Positions 16,982-26,118 of a stretch of 64,000 bases of DNA are shown one piece after another. Under the pieces are notes generated by a model. That model was given only the letters and a program-made list of their open reading frames with translations, made no database searches and was not told where the DNA came from. Position 1 is the stretch's first letter. The number at the start of each line of letters is the position of its first letter. The stretch lies in NCBI RefSeq assembly GCF_022601975.1, contig NZ_JAKVIR010000008.1:124001-188000 (forward strand), given 5' to 3'. The translations under genes and the position numbers were made by a program. The DNA is from Pontibacter sp. E15-1. Lineage in GTDB: Bacteria; Bacteroidota; Bacteroidia; Cytophagales; Hymenobacteraceae.

Positions 16982-17170
16982 CTACTTGTCTTTGTGGTTG
17001 GCCCTTCCGGAACCGCTCTTCTTGCCGCCGCCGTCTTGTTTGTTCACGGTGGCCCAGGCGCGTTTCTCAGCTTCCTCATGGTTCACGCCTTTGTCTTCGT
17101 AGCTGTCTTCTATGTGTTTTGCTTGTCGCTTCTGCTTATCGGTGTAAGCAGACTTATCTCCTTGTGGCAT
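16982..17170 (-). CDS. Small basic hydrophilic protein (often labelled plasmid-stabilisation-like)
   Basis: This 62-residue lysine-rich protein has the pattern YTDKQKRQAKHIEDSYEDKG followed by EEAEKRAWATVNKQDGGG and a KKSGSGR tail. From memory this pattern recurs in short proteins of many bacteria that are loosely annotated as plasmid stabilisation or stress proteins. Its function is not established and the name should not be taken literally. It is convergent with the MBL gene, sharing the terminator palindrome. Confidence 0.7.
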   Translation of the reverse strand: MPQGDKSAYTDKQKRQAKHIEDSYEDKGVNHEEAEKRAWATVNKQDGGGKKSGSGRANHKDK

Positions 17171-17476
17171 AATTCCTCCTTCTGCTAATGGTAAAACATA
17201 TGATCGTTAAGAGCGCTTGCTCCAGCTTTTTCTACGTCCGTTCCCGAATTTTGCTTCCTATATTTCATCAATTTTTTGATCCGGCAAAGTACTCCCTTTG
17301 GGTATGTTTTCGGCGTATGTGTTTGCCCGTGCGCAGTCAGCAACGCGGGCCTGCAACAGGGTATACCCTCCCCCCGGTTTATACATACACACAAACTTTA
17401 AACCTTTTAACCGGTAGCTGCTTGTGTCTCTATACCCATGTTTTAATTTTGCTCAAACCCCAAAGACCAAAAGCCG
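17171..17476. other. Intergenic region
   Basis: This 306-base gap between divergent genes contains the promoter of the PP-loop gene at its right end. Otherwise I see only AT-rich sequence with several GTATAC/TATACC words. Open frames across it look like chance. Confidence 0.55.
17422..17451 (+). promoter_or_regulatory. Promoter of PP-loop ATPase gene
   Basis: TTG at 17422-17424 and TAATTTTG at 17444-17451 with a 19-base spacer match the Bacteroidota -33/-7 consensus. The ATG follows 25 bases after the -7 box. Confidence 0.6.
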
Positions 17477-18208
17477 ATGAATACCCCGAGCGTGTTTAAC
17501 TGGAGTGGCGGAAAAGACTCCGCCCTGTGCCTGCACCACGTGCTGCAGACCGACACCTACAGTGTGCAGAAATTGCTGACGACTTTGAGCGGCGAAACCC
17601 AGCGCGTGAGCATGCACGGCGTGCGCCAGGAGCTGCTGCAACAACAGGCCCTGCAGATCGGTTTGCCGCTGCAGCAGGTATTTCTGCCCGAGAACGCAAG
17701 CATGGAAGCCTACAACGCGCTGATGGCCCAAACCATGCGGGCGCAACGACAACAAGGCATCACCCATGCCATTTTCGGGGATATCAACCTGGAGGACCTG
17801 CGCCAGTACCGCGAAGCACAACTGGCTGAAGTGGGGATGCAGGCGGTGTTCCCGCTTTGGAACCGGCCCACTGGCGAACTTGTGCTGGAGTTTCTGGACC
17901 TTGGATTTCGGGCGGTGGTGGTCTGTGTAAACGAGCGTGTGCTGGACGCATCTTTCGCCGGAAGGCCGTTCGACGCGGACTTTCTGCATGACCTGCCCGC
18001 CAACGTGGACCCTGCCGGGGAGAACGGGGAGTTTCATACTTTCGTGTTCGATGGCCCTATTTTCCGGGAGCCAGTCCGGTATACCCTCGGTGAAAGCGTT
18101 CGCCGCACCTATACCCCTGCCACCGACGCCGACGACAACTGCTTTAAGCAGGATGACAAACCGGTCTACGACAACGCATTCTGGTTCCGGGACCTGCTGC
18201 CGCTGTAG
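17477..18208 (+). CDS. PP-loop ATP pyrophosphatase, Dph6-related (diphthine-ammonia ligase family)
   Basis: Members of this family activate a substrate by adenylation through the PP-loop. The 243-residue protein has the PP-loop SGGKDSALCLHH at residues 10-21 and the internal family block GDINLEDLRQYREAQL near 101. The eukaryotic and archaeal relatives amidate diphthine on elongation factor 2, but bacteria lack diphthamide, so the real substrate here is unknown. It is a single-gene unit with its own promoter. Confidence 0.85.
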   Translation: MNTPSVFNWSGGKDSALCLHHVLQTDTYSVQKLLTTLSGETQRVSMHGVRQELLQQQALQIGLPLQQVFLPENASMEAYNALMAQTMRAQRQQGITHAIFGDINLEDLRQYREAQLAEVGMQAVFPLWNRPTGELVLEFLDLGFRAVVVCVNERVLDASFAGRPFDADFLHDLPANVDPAGENGEFHTFVFDGPIFREPVRYTLGESVRRTYTPATDADDNCFKQDDKPVYDNAFWFRDLLPL

Positions 18209-18293
18209 CCCTTTTGCCAAGCGCTGATCTTCCGTTCCGGTTTTTCGTAAAAGAACACTTCAAGACCAATTAACACGCACAAAACTACCAAGC

Positions 18294-19277
18294 ATGAAAC
18301 AGCGAAGAATAGGACAAAGTGATTTAACCGTGTTCCCGATCGGCCTGGGCACCATGGGCATGTCAGAGTTTTATGGCCAGCCCGATGAGCAGGAATCCAT
18401 TAAAACTCTGCATACCGCCATCGAAAAAGGAGTGAACTTTATTGACACGGCCGATATGTATGGCATCGGTAAGAATGAGGAGCTCCTGCACAAGGCACTC
18501 CACGACAGATGGGACAAGGTGGTGCTGGCCACGAAGTTCGGTTTCGAGCGAGAGCCGGGCACCGGGCGTCGCGTTGGTGTGAACGGCAAGCCGGACTATG
18601 TAAAGAAAGCCTGCGAGGCAAGCCTGAAACGATTGGGTCGCGACACCATCGACCTCTACTACCTTCACCGCGTGGACCCGGAAACGCCGATCGAAGACAC
18701 CATCGGGGCGATGGCTGAGCTGGTAAAAGAGGGCAAGGTGCGCTACGTCGGCATTTCTGAAGCGTCCGGCGATACAATTAAAAAGGCGCATGCCGTGCAC
18801 CCAATCACCGCGATCCAAAGCGAGTATTCACTGTGGAGCCAGGATGTGGAGGAGACGACCCTGCCCACCTGCCGCGCACTGGGTATCGGCTTCGTGGCCT
18901 ACAGCCCGCTGGGGCGCGGCTTCCTGACCGGCAGCATCAGGCGCTACGAAGACCTCGACAAGGATGATTACCGCCGCAACTCCCCCCGCTTTATGGGTGA
19001 CAATTTCCAGAACAATCTGGACCTGGTGAAAAAAGTGGAGCAGATCGCTCAGGAAAAAGGCTGCTCCTCATCGCAGTTGGCGCTAGCCTGGCTGCTGCAC
19101 CAAGGCGACGACATCTTCCCGATTCCGGGCACAACCAAAGCGAAACACCTGCTCACCAATATAGACGCTGTGAACGTGAACCTGACGCAGGATGATCTGC
19201 AACAGCTTGGCAACGTGATGAAAGACATCCACGGCGATCGCTATGATGAAAACGGAATGCGCATGGTGAATGTCTAA
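18294..19277 (+). CDS. Aldo/keto reductase
   Basis: This is an NADPH-dependent carbonyl reductase with a TIM-barrel fold. The 327-residue protein has [12 protein letters not shown] near residue 18, the catalytic Asp and Tyr in [15 protein letters not shown] near 51, Lys in ATKFG near 83 and His in YYLHRVDP near 125. The C-terminal cofactor block is FPIPGTTK near 278. Similar proteins act on aldehydes formed during stress, but the substrate is not predictable. It has its own terminator. Confidence 0.93.
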   Translation: MKQRRIGQSDLTVFPIGLGTMGMSEFYGQPDEQESIKTLHTAIEKGVNFIDTADMYGIGKNEELLHKALHDRWDKVVLATKFGFEREPGTGRRVGVNGKPDYVKKACEASLKRLGRDTIDLYYLHRVDPETPIEDTIGAMAELVKEGKVRYVGISEASGDTIKKAHAVHPITAIQSEYSLWSQDVEETTLPTCRALGIGFVAYSPLGRGFLTGSIRRYEDLDKDDYRRNSPRFMGDNFQNNLDLVKKVEQIAQEKGCSSSQLALAWLLHQGDDIFPIPGTTKAKHLLTNIDAVNVNLTQDDLQQLGNVMKDIHGDRYDENGMRMVNV

Positions 19278-19303
19278 CGGCAAGCCAGTCCTGTATCCAT
19301 TTA

Positions 19304-19348
19304 AAACGGCGGTATGGCAGCTTTCTGAGAGCTGCCATACCGCCGTTT
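19304..19348 (+). terminator. Terminator hairpin after aldo/keto reductase
   Basis: A 19-bp perfect stem (19304-19322 with 19330-19348) with 7-base loop lies 27 bases after the stop and is followed by ATTTTG. Confidence 0.8.
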
Positions 19349-19570
19349 ATTTTGCTCCATTTCCCTGAAATCATACCCCTGCCCTGACCTGCTTCAACAA
19401 AGCGTCTGCTAATTTTTATACGGCGGTGCTTAATGGCGGTAACAGTTTATACCCATTGCTAAAAATGAAAGAAAGCAAAGCTCAGGCTGCTTTATATATA
19501 AAATTCTTTATATTAGCTGCCTCTTTCTTTCAACGAGTTATCCCCAACCAAACAAACTAAAGCCCATTCC

Positions 19571-20599
19571 ATGATCAAGCACCTTATCGGCACCCTCCTA
19601 CTGGCGGTTTCACTTACCCTTGCCGCCTTCGGGCAGGCCACTACCACTGACGATCTGCTGCAAAAAGGCATCGCACTTTATGATGCAGGGAATTATAAGG
19701 GTGCGCTGGAGCAGTATGCGCAAGCCCTCAAACTCGAAGCGAAAAACCCCACAGTCAATTACGAAATCTCGCTGACCTACTTTGCCCTGCAGGATATGCC
19801 CAACACAATCCGCTATAGTGATGTGGTGATTAAATCAAAAAATACATCACCCTCCATCAAGGCGCAGGCACTGGTCAACAAAGGCAGCGCTCTGGACATT
19901 ACAGGCAAATCTGCCGAAGCAATCACAGCATATAGGAAAGCCCTTAAACTGGACCCCTCTTACCAGATGGCTTATTACAATCTCGGCCTGACGCTTTATA
20001 ATCAAGAAGCATATCGGGAGGCTCAGAACAATTTGATAGAGGCGATACAGCTCAGGCCCAGCCACGCCAGCAGCCATCTTCTTTTGGCGTACACCATGCA
20101 GGCGCAACACAATAGGGTGCAGAGTTTACTGGCGTATTACAATTTCCTGTTGCTAGAGCCGAATTCAGAACGGGCCTCCACCGCCTTTCAGGATATGCAG
20201 CGCATGCAAAATGAGGGTGTATCCAAAAGTGGCGAAAACACCATACATCTCACGGTACGGCCCGACCAGTTGGAGAATAGCCCTTTTTCGGCGGCAGACC
20301 TGCTGCTTTCGGCAATGCAGGCCACCAATATTTCTGATGAAAAAAAGGGAAAATCAGAGGAGGAGCTCTTTTACAATAACACAGCGTCTTTTTTCAGTAT
20401 CTTAAAGGAGCTGAAGAAAGAAGAACAAGGCTTCTGGTGGAGCTACTATGTGGATTTCTTCCATGACATGGATGCGCAGGGAAATACGGAAGCATTCTGC
20501 TACTACATTGGCCAGAGCGAGGCCGCAAAGAAATGGGAAGCCAAGCACCCTGAAAAGATAAATGAACTCGCCAGTTGGTATAAAACTTACAAAAGGTAA
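19571..20599 (+). CDS. Secreted tetratricopeptide repeat (TPR) protein
   Basis: The 342-residue protein has a signal peptide (LLLAVSLTLAAFGQ, to about residue 22). TPR units follow between residues 25 and 210; clear examples are ALYDAGNYKGALEQYAQALKL and AYYNLGLTLYNQEAYREAQN. The C-terminal 130 residues lack recognisable motifs. TPR proteins act as scaffolds, so a specific role cannot be assigned. It stands alone, with a terminator after it. Confidence 0.85.
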   Translation: MIKHLIGTLLLAVSLTLAAFGQATTTDDLLQKGIALYDAGNYKGALEQYAQALKLEAKNPTVNYEISLTYFALQDMPNTIRYSDVVIKSKNTSPSIKAQALVNKGSALDITGKSAEAITAYRKALKLDPSYQMAYYNLGLTLYNQEAYREAQNNLIEAIQLRPSHASSHLLLAYTMQAQHNRVQSLLAYYNFLLLEPNSERASTAFQDMQRMQNEGVSKSGENTIHLTVRPDQLENSPFSAADLLLSAMQATNISDEKKGKSEEELFYNNTASFFSILKELKKEEQGFWWSYYVDFFHDMDAQGNTEAFCYYIGQSEAAKKWEAKHPEKINELASWYKTYKR

Positions 20600-20627
20600 A
20601 CCTTAACCCACAGTAGCCATACCCCAC

Positions 20628-20661
20628 AAAGAGACAGTCAACTTTCACACACTGTCTCTTT
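20628..20661 (+). terminator. Terminator hairpin after TPR gene
   Basis: An 11-bp perfect stem (20628-20638 with 20651-20661) has a 12-base loop and ends in CTCTTT. The next promoter's -7 box begins 14 bases later, so terminator and promoter are nearly fused. Confidence 0.7.
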
Positions 20662-20674
20662 CGGCCATTCTTGT

Positions 20675-20682
20675 TACCTTTG
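20675..20682 (+). promoter_or_regulatory. Promoter -7 box, leaderless, of aminotransferase gene
   Basis: TACCTTTG is a perfect TAnnTTTG box ending 4 bases before the ATG at 20687, so the mRNA would have essentially no leader. No clear -33 box is visible because the upstream terminator stem occupies the region. Confidence 0.65.
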
Positions 20683-20686
20683 CACC

Positions 20687-21880
20687 ATGGTTTCACAAAG
20701 ACAGCTGTTCCTGCAGCACGTAGCGCAGACTTCGGATTTTCCGTTGATGATCGAGATTGAGAAAGCGGAAGGGGTATACATGTATGGCCAGGAAGGTCAG
20801 CGCTACCTCGACCTGATTTCGGGGATCGGGGTGAGCAACGTGGGGCACCGCCACCCGCGCGTGATCAAGGCCATACACGAGCAGCTCGACAAGTACATGC
20901 ACCTGATGGTATACGGCGAGTTCGTGCAGGCCCCGCAGGCCCGATTGGCGCACGCGCTCAGCACCACCCTGCCCCCATCACTCAATAATACCTATCTGCT
21001 GAATTCCGGCACCGAGGCGGTGGAGGGAGCCCTGAAGCTGGCCAAGCGCTATACCGGACGGACAGAGCTCATTTCCTGCTTCAATGCCTACCACGGCTCC
21101 ACACAGGGAGCCCTTTCCATGAACGGGAGCGAAAGCTTTAAAAACGCGTTCCGGCCCTTGCTGCCGGATGTGCGCCATATCCGGTATAACGCGCTAAAGG
21201 ATCTGGAGCATATAACCGCGCGCACCGCTGCCGTTCTGATCGAGACGGTGCAGGGCGAAGGCGGGGTGCGGGTACCAGAGAATGACTACCTGCAACAGCT
21301 GCGCGCCCGCTGCACGGAAACCGGAACGCTGCTGATCCTCGACGAAATTCAATGCGGCTTCGGCCGCACGGGCACGTTCTGGGCGTTTGAACAGTTTGGG
21401 ATTGTGCCCGATATTCTGGTATGCGCCAAGGGTATGGGGGGCGGCATGCCGATCGGTGCCTTCATCGCGCCGCAGGAAATCATGGCTGCCTTCAAAACCG
21501 AACCGATACTGGGCCACTGCACCACCTTTGGGGGGCATCCGGTAAGTTGTGCTGCCTCGCTGGCCACGCTGCAGGTGATACAGGAAGAAAACCTGACGGC
21601 AGGAGTGCACGAAAAAGCGGCTCTTTTCAGGCAGCTTCTCGTGCACCCGCGCATCAAGGAGATCCGGAACCAAGGGCTGCTGATGGCGGCCGAGTTCGAG
21701 TCGTTTGAGGTGCTGAAGGCCGTGATAGACCGGGCCATCGAAAACGGCGTGCTGACCGACTGGTTCCTGTTCTGCGACAACTCCATGCGCATTGCGCCGC
21801 CCCTTGTGATCACGGAGGAGGAGATAAAAGAAGCCTGCGCCATTATCCTGCGTTCGATTGACGAGGCGGTGGGCAGCTGA
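20687..21880 (+). CDS. Class III pyridoxal-phosphate aminotransferase
   Basis: It transfers an amino group from an omega- or alpha-amino acid using PLP. The 397-residue protein shows the class III fold: YLDLISGIGVSNVGHRHPRV near residue 40, NSGTEAVEGALKLAKRYTGR near 105, DEIQCGFGRTGTFWAFE near 218 and the PLP-binding Lys248 in CAKGMGGGMPIGAF. Its closest named relatives are acetylornithine and ornithine aminotransferases, but no arginine genes are nearby, so ArgD is not claimed. The start ATG is supported by the adjoining -7 box. Confidence 0.9.
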   Translation: MVSQRQLFLQHVAQTSDFPLMIEIEKAEGVYMYGQEGQRYLDLISGIGVSNVGHRHPRVIKAIHEQLDKYMHLMVYGEFVQAPQARLAHALSTTLPPSLNNTYLLNSGTEAVEGALKLAKRYTGRTELISCFNAYHGSTQGALSMNGSESFKNAFRPLLPDVRHIRYNALKDLEHITARTAAVLIETVQGEGGVRVPENDYLQQLRARCTETGTLLILDEIQCGFGRTGTFWAFEQFGIVPDILVCAKGMGGGMPIGAFIAPQEIMAAFKTEPILGHCTTFGGHPVSCAASLATLQVIQEENLTAGVHEKAALFRQLLVHPRIKEIRNQGLLMAAEFESFEVLKAVIDRAIENGVLTDWFLFCDNSMRIAPPLVITEEEIKEACAIILRSIDEAVGS

Positions 21881-22060
21881 ATCCGGTAGGCTGTTTCTTT
21901 CCGTCAGCGGAGCATGAACCTGCTTCCCTCATACAGGGCGCCTAACTGACTGGTGGTATACAGCACTATTTTTCCAACAATTGATCCATCCGTCTGCGCC
22001 ACTTGTACGTAAAAGCCCGAAGCTGCACTTGAGCCAAAGGGTTGCTAAATCTGGACTTTT

Positions 22061-23818
22061 ATGGAAATAGCCCTTGTGCTGACACTGCTGGTGATTGCAG
22101 TGGTACTTTTTGCGACAGAGAAACTCTCGATCGAAATTGTCACGCTGCTCATGCTCATCATACTGGCCAGCACGCGCATCATCACTGCCGAAGAAGCCTT
22201 TGCCGGACTCAGCAGCGACTTCATCATCATCATCGCCTCCATCTTTATACTGAGTGCCGCGTTGCAGGAAACCGGCATTCTCGATTTTGCCGTGGTCAGC
22301 CTTGTCCGGCTGGCGCACAGAAGCTCGCACCTCATGCTTTTTGTCGTGATGGTGGTAACAGGCATTGTCTCGGCGTTCATGAACAACACCACCGTCACGG
22401 CCATGTTTGTGACGCCGCTGGTTGGCTTGTCGAAGCGCATCAACACCAGCGCGTCTAAACTGCTGATGCCGCTCGCTTTTGCCGCGATCCTGGGTGGCAC
22501 CTGCACACTCATCGGCACCTCCACCAACGTGGCCGTGAGCGGGTATATCGCCAAAACCGGCCTCGCCCCGATTGGGCTCTTCGAGATTTCCGGTATCGGC
22601 TTTGCCATTTTCGCTGTGGGCCTGGTGTATATGATGACGATCGGGCAGCGCCTGCTGCCCAACCGCGACGACCAAGAACTGACTGAGGAGTATAAACTGC
22701 AGAAATACCTGACCGAGATTGTGGTGCTGCCCGATTCGCCTTTGGTGGGACAGCTGGTTTTCGCCTCCGACCTGACCTCCCTCAACTTCCGGATCCTGAA
22801 CATTATCCAGGGAAAGGATAACTTCCTGCCCGATTTCCGAACCCGTATCATGGCAAATGATGTGCTGCTGGTGGAAGGCGACCTGGACAACCTGATGAAA
22901 GTGAAGGAAACCAAGGGCATCCAGATCATGGCTGATGTCATCCTGAAGAAAGACCTGCAGACCGATGTCATCCGGCTGGCGGAGATGATGGTGGTGCGGC
23001 AGTCGGACCTGATCAACAAGACGGTGAAGGAGGCTAACTTCCTGCAGCGGTATGGCTTGGTGGTGATCGCGATCTCCAGACACGGCGAGACGCTGCGAAC
23101 CAAAATCGGCAGCATCCGCCTGCAACTCGGTGACCTGCTGCTGGTGCAGGGCTCCTCAGAAAGGCTGAACCAGCTACGCAACTCCAGCAATGTGGCCCTG
23201 CTCGGCGAGTTTGAGCCGGTCCTGTTCAAAAAGCGGAAAGGCATTATCGCCATCAGCTGCTTTGTGGTGGCCATCCTGCTGGGCACACTCAAGCTGTTGC
23301 CGCTTTCCATCGCCTTTCTGCTGGCCGCCATCTGCACGATTCTCTTTCGCTGCATCAGCTCCAACAAAGCATACGCAGCCATCGATTTTCGCCTGTTGAT
23401 CCTGATCGGGGGCATGACGGCCTTCGGCACCGCCATGGAAAACTCGGGCGCAGCCGACTTTCTGGCGCAGGGCATCGTCGACTTTTTGGGGCCGATGGGC
23501 AAAATGGCTGTATTGGCTGGCTTCGTTATCCTGACAGTGTTGCTCACGCAGCCCATGTCGAACGCGGCGGCGGCGCTGGTGGTGGCCCCCGTCGCTCTGC
23601 GGGCTGCCGTAGAGCTTGGCGCCGACCCAAGGGCTTTCGCCATTGCCATCATGCTGGCGGCCTCCGTGTCGCTGGTCACGCCCTTTGAGCCTGCCTGTAT
23701 CCTGGTATATAGCCCCGGCAAGTATAAGTTCAGAGACTTTATCCAGATCGGCACGCCGCTCACCATACTGCTCATTGTCGTGATCCTGCTACTGGTGCCT
23801 GTGTTCTGGCCTTTGTAA
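22061..23818 (+). CDS. SLC13/DASS-family permease with TrkA-C domains
   Basis: This is an inner-membrane transporter of the SLC13 (divalent anion/sodium symporter) type, which carries sulphate, dicarboxylates or similar anions. The 585-residue protein has about ten membrane helices in two halves. The first half contains NNTTVTAMFVTPLVGL near residue 107 and GTCTLIGTSTNVAVSGY near 145, the substrate-site signature. Residues 215-375 form a soluble insert with two TrkA-C-like regulatory domains (VLLVEGDLDNLMKVKE, DLLLVQGSSERLNQL). The second half ends in VTPFEPACILVYSPGKYKF. The substrate cannot be assigned. Confidence 0.9.
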   Translation: MEIALVLTLLVIAVVLFATEKLSIEIVTLLMLIILASTRIITAEEAFAGLSSDFIIIIASIFILSAALQETGILDFAVVSLVRLAHRSSHLMLFVVMVVTGIVSAFMNNTTVTAMFVTPLVGLSKRINTSASKLLMPLAFAAILGGTCTLIGTSTNVAVSGYIAKTGLAPIGLFEISGIGFAIFAVGLVYMMTIGQRLLPNRDDQELTEEYKLQKYLTEIVVLPDSPLVGQLVFASDLTSLNFRILNIIQGKDNFLPDFRTRIMANDVLLVEGDLDNLMKVKETKGIQIMADVILKKDLQTDVIRLAEMMVVRQSDLINKTVKEANFLQRYGLVVIAISRHGETLRTKIGSIRLQLGDLLLVQGSSERLNQLRNSSNVALLGEFEPVLFKKRKGIIAISCFVVAILLGTLKLLPLSIAFLLAAICTILFRCISSNKAYAAIDFRLLILIGGMTAFGTAMENSGAADFLAQGIVDFLGPMGKMAVLAGFVILTVLLTQPMSNAAAALVVAPVALRAAVELGADPRAFAIAIMLAASVSLVTPFEPACILVYSPGKYKFRDFIQIGTPLTILLIVVILLLVPVFWPL

Positions 23819-23867
23819 CCGCTATACCTGCATTGCAGTAGTATAAGGGACGAACTCATACCATAAA

Positions 23868-24494
23868 ATGAAAAACAAGCTATACCTCCTTGCCCTGGCC
23901 TGCGCCGCCTTTTCCTGTGGTCCCAAAAACGAAGAAGTGACGGAAGAGCAGGTTACACTCAGCCCGACCGACGAAGCGCTGGACTCTATTGTGGACACAC
24001 GCAAGGATGCCTTGCAGACTGACGAGAACGAAACGAATCCTACCCTGCCCCTTCCGCCAGAAGTGATGGGATTGCTTACACAGCAATACACCGGCTGGGC
24101 ACAACCGGAGCTGACCAGCGAAGCGAAGGAACAGGCTGAAAACCACGAGCAGGGCCCCATGATCGTGCGCGGCGACTTTGACGGGGATACCCGCCAGGAC
24201 GTGGCGCTGCAACTCAGCCAAAACGACCAGCTTATTATTGTGGCTGCGCTCCAGCGCCAGGAAGGCATCTATACCTTACAGAAACTAAAGCAGGATATCC
24301 TGTTCAATGACCGGGGGAAACTAAAGAGCATGTATTACCTCTATGCTGTAGAAGAAGGGGAAAAACTGCGGAACGAGCAGACAATGACTGAAACGGAGGC
24401 CCCTTACAAAGCGATTGGAATTGGAATTGAGGGAAACGACACCGTCTACCTATACGACAACGGCACATTTGGCACATTCAGCCGTGTGGAGTAG
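23868..24494 (+). CDS. Lipoprotein of unknown function
   Basis: The 208-residue protein has a short signal peptide and lipobox (CAAFSCGPKN, Cys near 17), followed by an acidic, Glu/Thr-rich linker to about residue 60. The remaining part includes DFDGDTRQDVALQLS near 103, reminiscent of calcium-binding FG-GAP-type loops, but the match is weak. It is 49 bases downstream of the SLC13 permease in the same direction, so it may be co-transcribed with it. Confidence 0.7.
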   Translation: MKNKLYLLALACAAFSCGPKNEEVTEEQVTLSPTDEALDSIVDTRKDALQTDENETNPTLPLPPEVMGLLTQQYTGWAQPELTSEAKEQAENHEQGPMIVRGDFDGDTRQDVALQLSQNDQLIIVAALQRQEGIYTLQKLKQDILFNDRGKLKSMYYLYAVEEGEKLRNEQTMTETEAPYKAIGIGIEGNDTVYLYDNGTFGTFSRVE

Positions 24495-25031
24495 CCTTTT
24501 TTACAAAGTATATAACGTGACCTCGGGAATATAGCGGTTATTTCAAAACTCGAATCCCGTTTTTTTATAGCTTGCTTTGCGCTCCACGCCTGGGGTAGGG
24601 GCCCTTCTTAAGCTGGGGCGCGTTTTCCCGCTCGGCACTGTATACATTTTCTGCCTAACGGCTGCCACTGACGTGGCACCGGAAAGATACAAATAGAGGG
24701 CCCCTACCCCCGGTGCCTCCCGGAAAAACTGGGAATCATTTTGCCCTGATTTAGCTAAATTATTTATACAAACCAGAAAACTTATTTGAAAGCAGGTTAA
24801 CGTATAGCGATTAACAGGTTCACGTTATGTAGGTCAGTAAGTATAACGACCCTATCTATACCTTTATGTCGGTGCGAGGCGGATTGAACCCTTGTTACGA
24901 ATGCCTTAATATTAGGGTCATACCGTTTATATCCCCTTATACCCACCCGGTAAACAGGCGTTTTGTTAAGTTGATTAGGAACCTGATGCCTGAATGGCAC
25001 TAAGTTGACGATACGCCGCTACTGCTTTTAG
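24495..25031. other. Intergenic region occupied mainly by the element
   Basis: The gap between the lipoprotein gene and the convergent membrane protein gene holds the element at 24513-24827. The remaining 200 bases to the right show no convincing gene. A 67-codon minus-strand frame at 24797-25000 overlaps the element's end and looks accidental. Confidence 0.6.
24513..24827 (+). repeat. MITE-like element, copy A (about 315 bp)
   Basis: This element has no ORF and is closely similar along its whole length to the reverse complement of 45642-45940. It is bounded by TAACGTGA (24513-24520) and TCACGTTA (24820-24827), perfect 8-bp terminal inverted repeats. Inside, 24592-24604 and 24698-24710 form a 13-bp G/C-rich inverted repeat (GGGGTAGGGGCCC). 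Compared with copy B it carries an extra segment of about 20 bases around the first of these. There is no clear target-site duplication. Confidence 0.75.
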
Positions 25032-25379
25032 TTAATAGAAATAGAGCCCGTCCCGTAAAAAAACGACGTACAGCGCCACAAAGAACAGTATCAGTATGCC
25101 GGCTCCAAAAGCCAGCCTACCCGTAAACACTGTGTAATAGCGAGCGAGCGGGAGTTGCACCTTGTAGCGGTGCGTGTAGAACATAAAGAAGGAAAGTGTA
25201 AACAGCAAACTGACGAACCAAAAAGCGCCAAAGCGAATCAGGAACTGCAATGGCAGCCTGTGGCGCATGGTATGCATGAGGTATTCTTCCCGAGCCAGGA
25301 AATAGAAACTCAGGAACATGAGCAACGCGGCATGCAGCATTAACAGGCACAGGCTGTAGTACCGGGTGTTCTGTGTCAT
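25032..25379 (-). CDS. Small membrane protein of unknown function
   Basis: The 115-residue protein has three predicted membrane helices (LLMLHAALLMFLSFYFLA near residue 12, FGAFWFVSLLFTLSFFMFY near 50, and LAFGAGILILFFVALYVVFL near 89) separated by short basic loops. No family is recognised. It lies three bases downstream of the TerB-like gene on the same strand, so the two form one unit. Confidence 0.7.
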   Translation of the reverse strand: MTQNTRYYSLCLLMLHAALLMFLSFYFLAREEYLMHTMRHRLPLQFLIRFGAFWFVSLLFTLSFFMFYTHRYKVQLPLARYYTVFTGRLAFGAGILILFFVALYVVFLRDGLYFY

Positions 25380-25382
25380 AGG

Positions 25383-25811
25383 TTAGTAGTTCAGGAACGA
25401 CTGCGCTTCCTGCTTGATGTTGTCGCGGCTCAGGCCGTCCTTCACGCCCATCGAAATTTTACGCACCAGCACCCCTACAATTGTCTTCTTGAAACCGAGC
25501 CGGGCCGCCATGTTGATACAGAAGTCCATCTCGTTCTCATCCACGATGCCGTCAGCCAGCATCATCTCCACCAGGTCGTAAATTTGGTCGAAGCGCTCCG
25601 AGTCGTTGGCAGGGAGCTGCGGCTCTACGTTGGCCGAATTCGAGACCAGGTTCCGCACATCGGCTGCCTTCATGCCATACCTTTTGCCAATCGAAACGAT
25701 GTAATTCATTTCCGTTGGGTCCAGGTGCCCGTCGATTTTAGCCAACGCGCCCAAGTTAGTAATGTGGCTCTTTAGCCTCTTTGTTTCTTCGCTCTCAAAA
25801 AAACCGAACAT
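25383..25811 (-). CDS. TerB-like domain protein
   Basis: The 142-residue helical protein has the acidic, metal-binding pattern of TerB/DjlA N-terminal domains: AKIDGHLDPTEMNYIVSIGK near residue 25 and ADGIVDENEMDFCINMAARL near 86. TerB-domain proteins are linked to tellurite resistance and membrane stress complexes, but lone copies like this are common in Bacteroidota and have no assigned function. No other ter genes are nearby. It is co-transcribed with a small membrane protein gene. Confidence 0.78.
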   Translation of the reverse strand: MFGFFESEETKRLKSHITNLGALAKIDGHLDPTEMNYIVSIGKRYGMKAADVRNLVSNSANVEPQLPANDSERFDQIYDLVEMMLADGIVDENEMDFCINMAARLGFKKTIVGVLVRKISMGVKDGLSRDNIKQEAQSFLNY

Positions 25812-26118
25812 ATGCTGCCAATAAATTATAGATTATTTAATTCGCCTGTTATTGTGCTAAAACTTTACTTTATGCTAAATTGCGATCTTATGCGCACCGT
25901 GTAAGGACAATTGTAATGCGTACCGCAAGAAGTAAAGAGCTGTGATTCGCTATTGCATACGATTTTCTGTTTTTAAGGTCGTGCTTTTGGGGCTTTTTTT
26001 AAAAGGCCGCGCAAAGCATTGCTCCAGCAAAAAATAAACCTCCCTCACTAAGCGTAAATTAACAACGACACGCTTGAAAAACAACAGTAAAAATTTAAAC
26101 CTAACACATCACTCCTCC
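25812..26118. other. Intergenic region between divergent genes
   Basis: This 307-base AT-rich gap separates the TerB-like gene from pfkA. I see no RNA gene or repeat. The pfkA upstream TTG-initiated extension (26074) lacks family similarity and is not included. Confidence 0.55.

Noticed and set aside
16982..17170. Toxin-antitoxin or plasmid-stabilisation locus
   Set aside because: The loose family label is not backed by a partner gene or known toxin motif.
17188..17499. 103-codon plus-strand frame overlapping the PP-loop gene start
   Set aside because: It is mostly intergenic, runs through the true promoter and into the real gene in another frame.
24797..25000. 67-codon minus-strand frame
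   Set aside because: It overlaps the end of repeat copy A and has no recognisable motif or start signal.
25383..25811. Tellurite-resistance operon
   Set aside because: Only a lone TerB-like domain is present, without terA, terC, terD or terZ neighbours.
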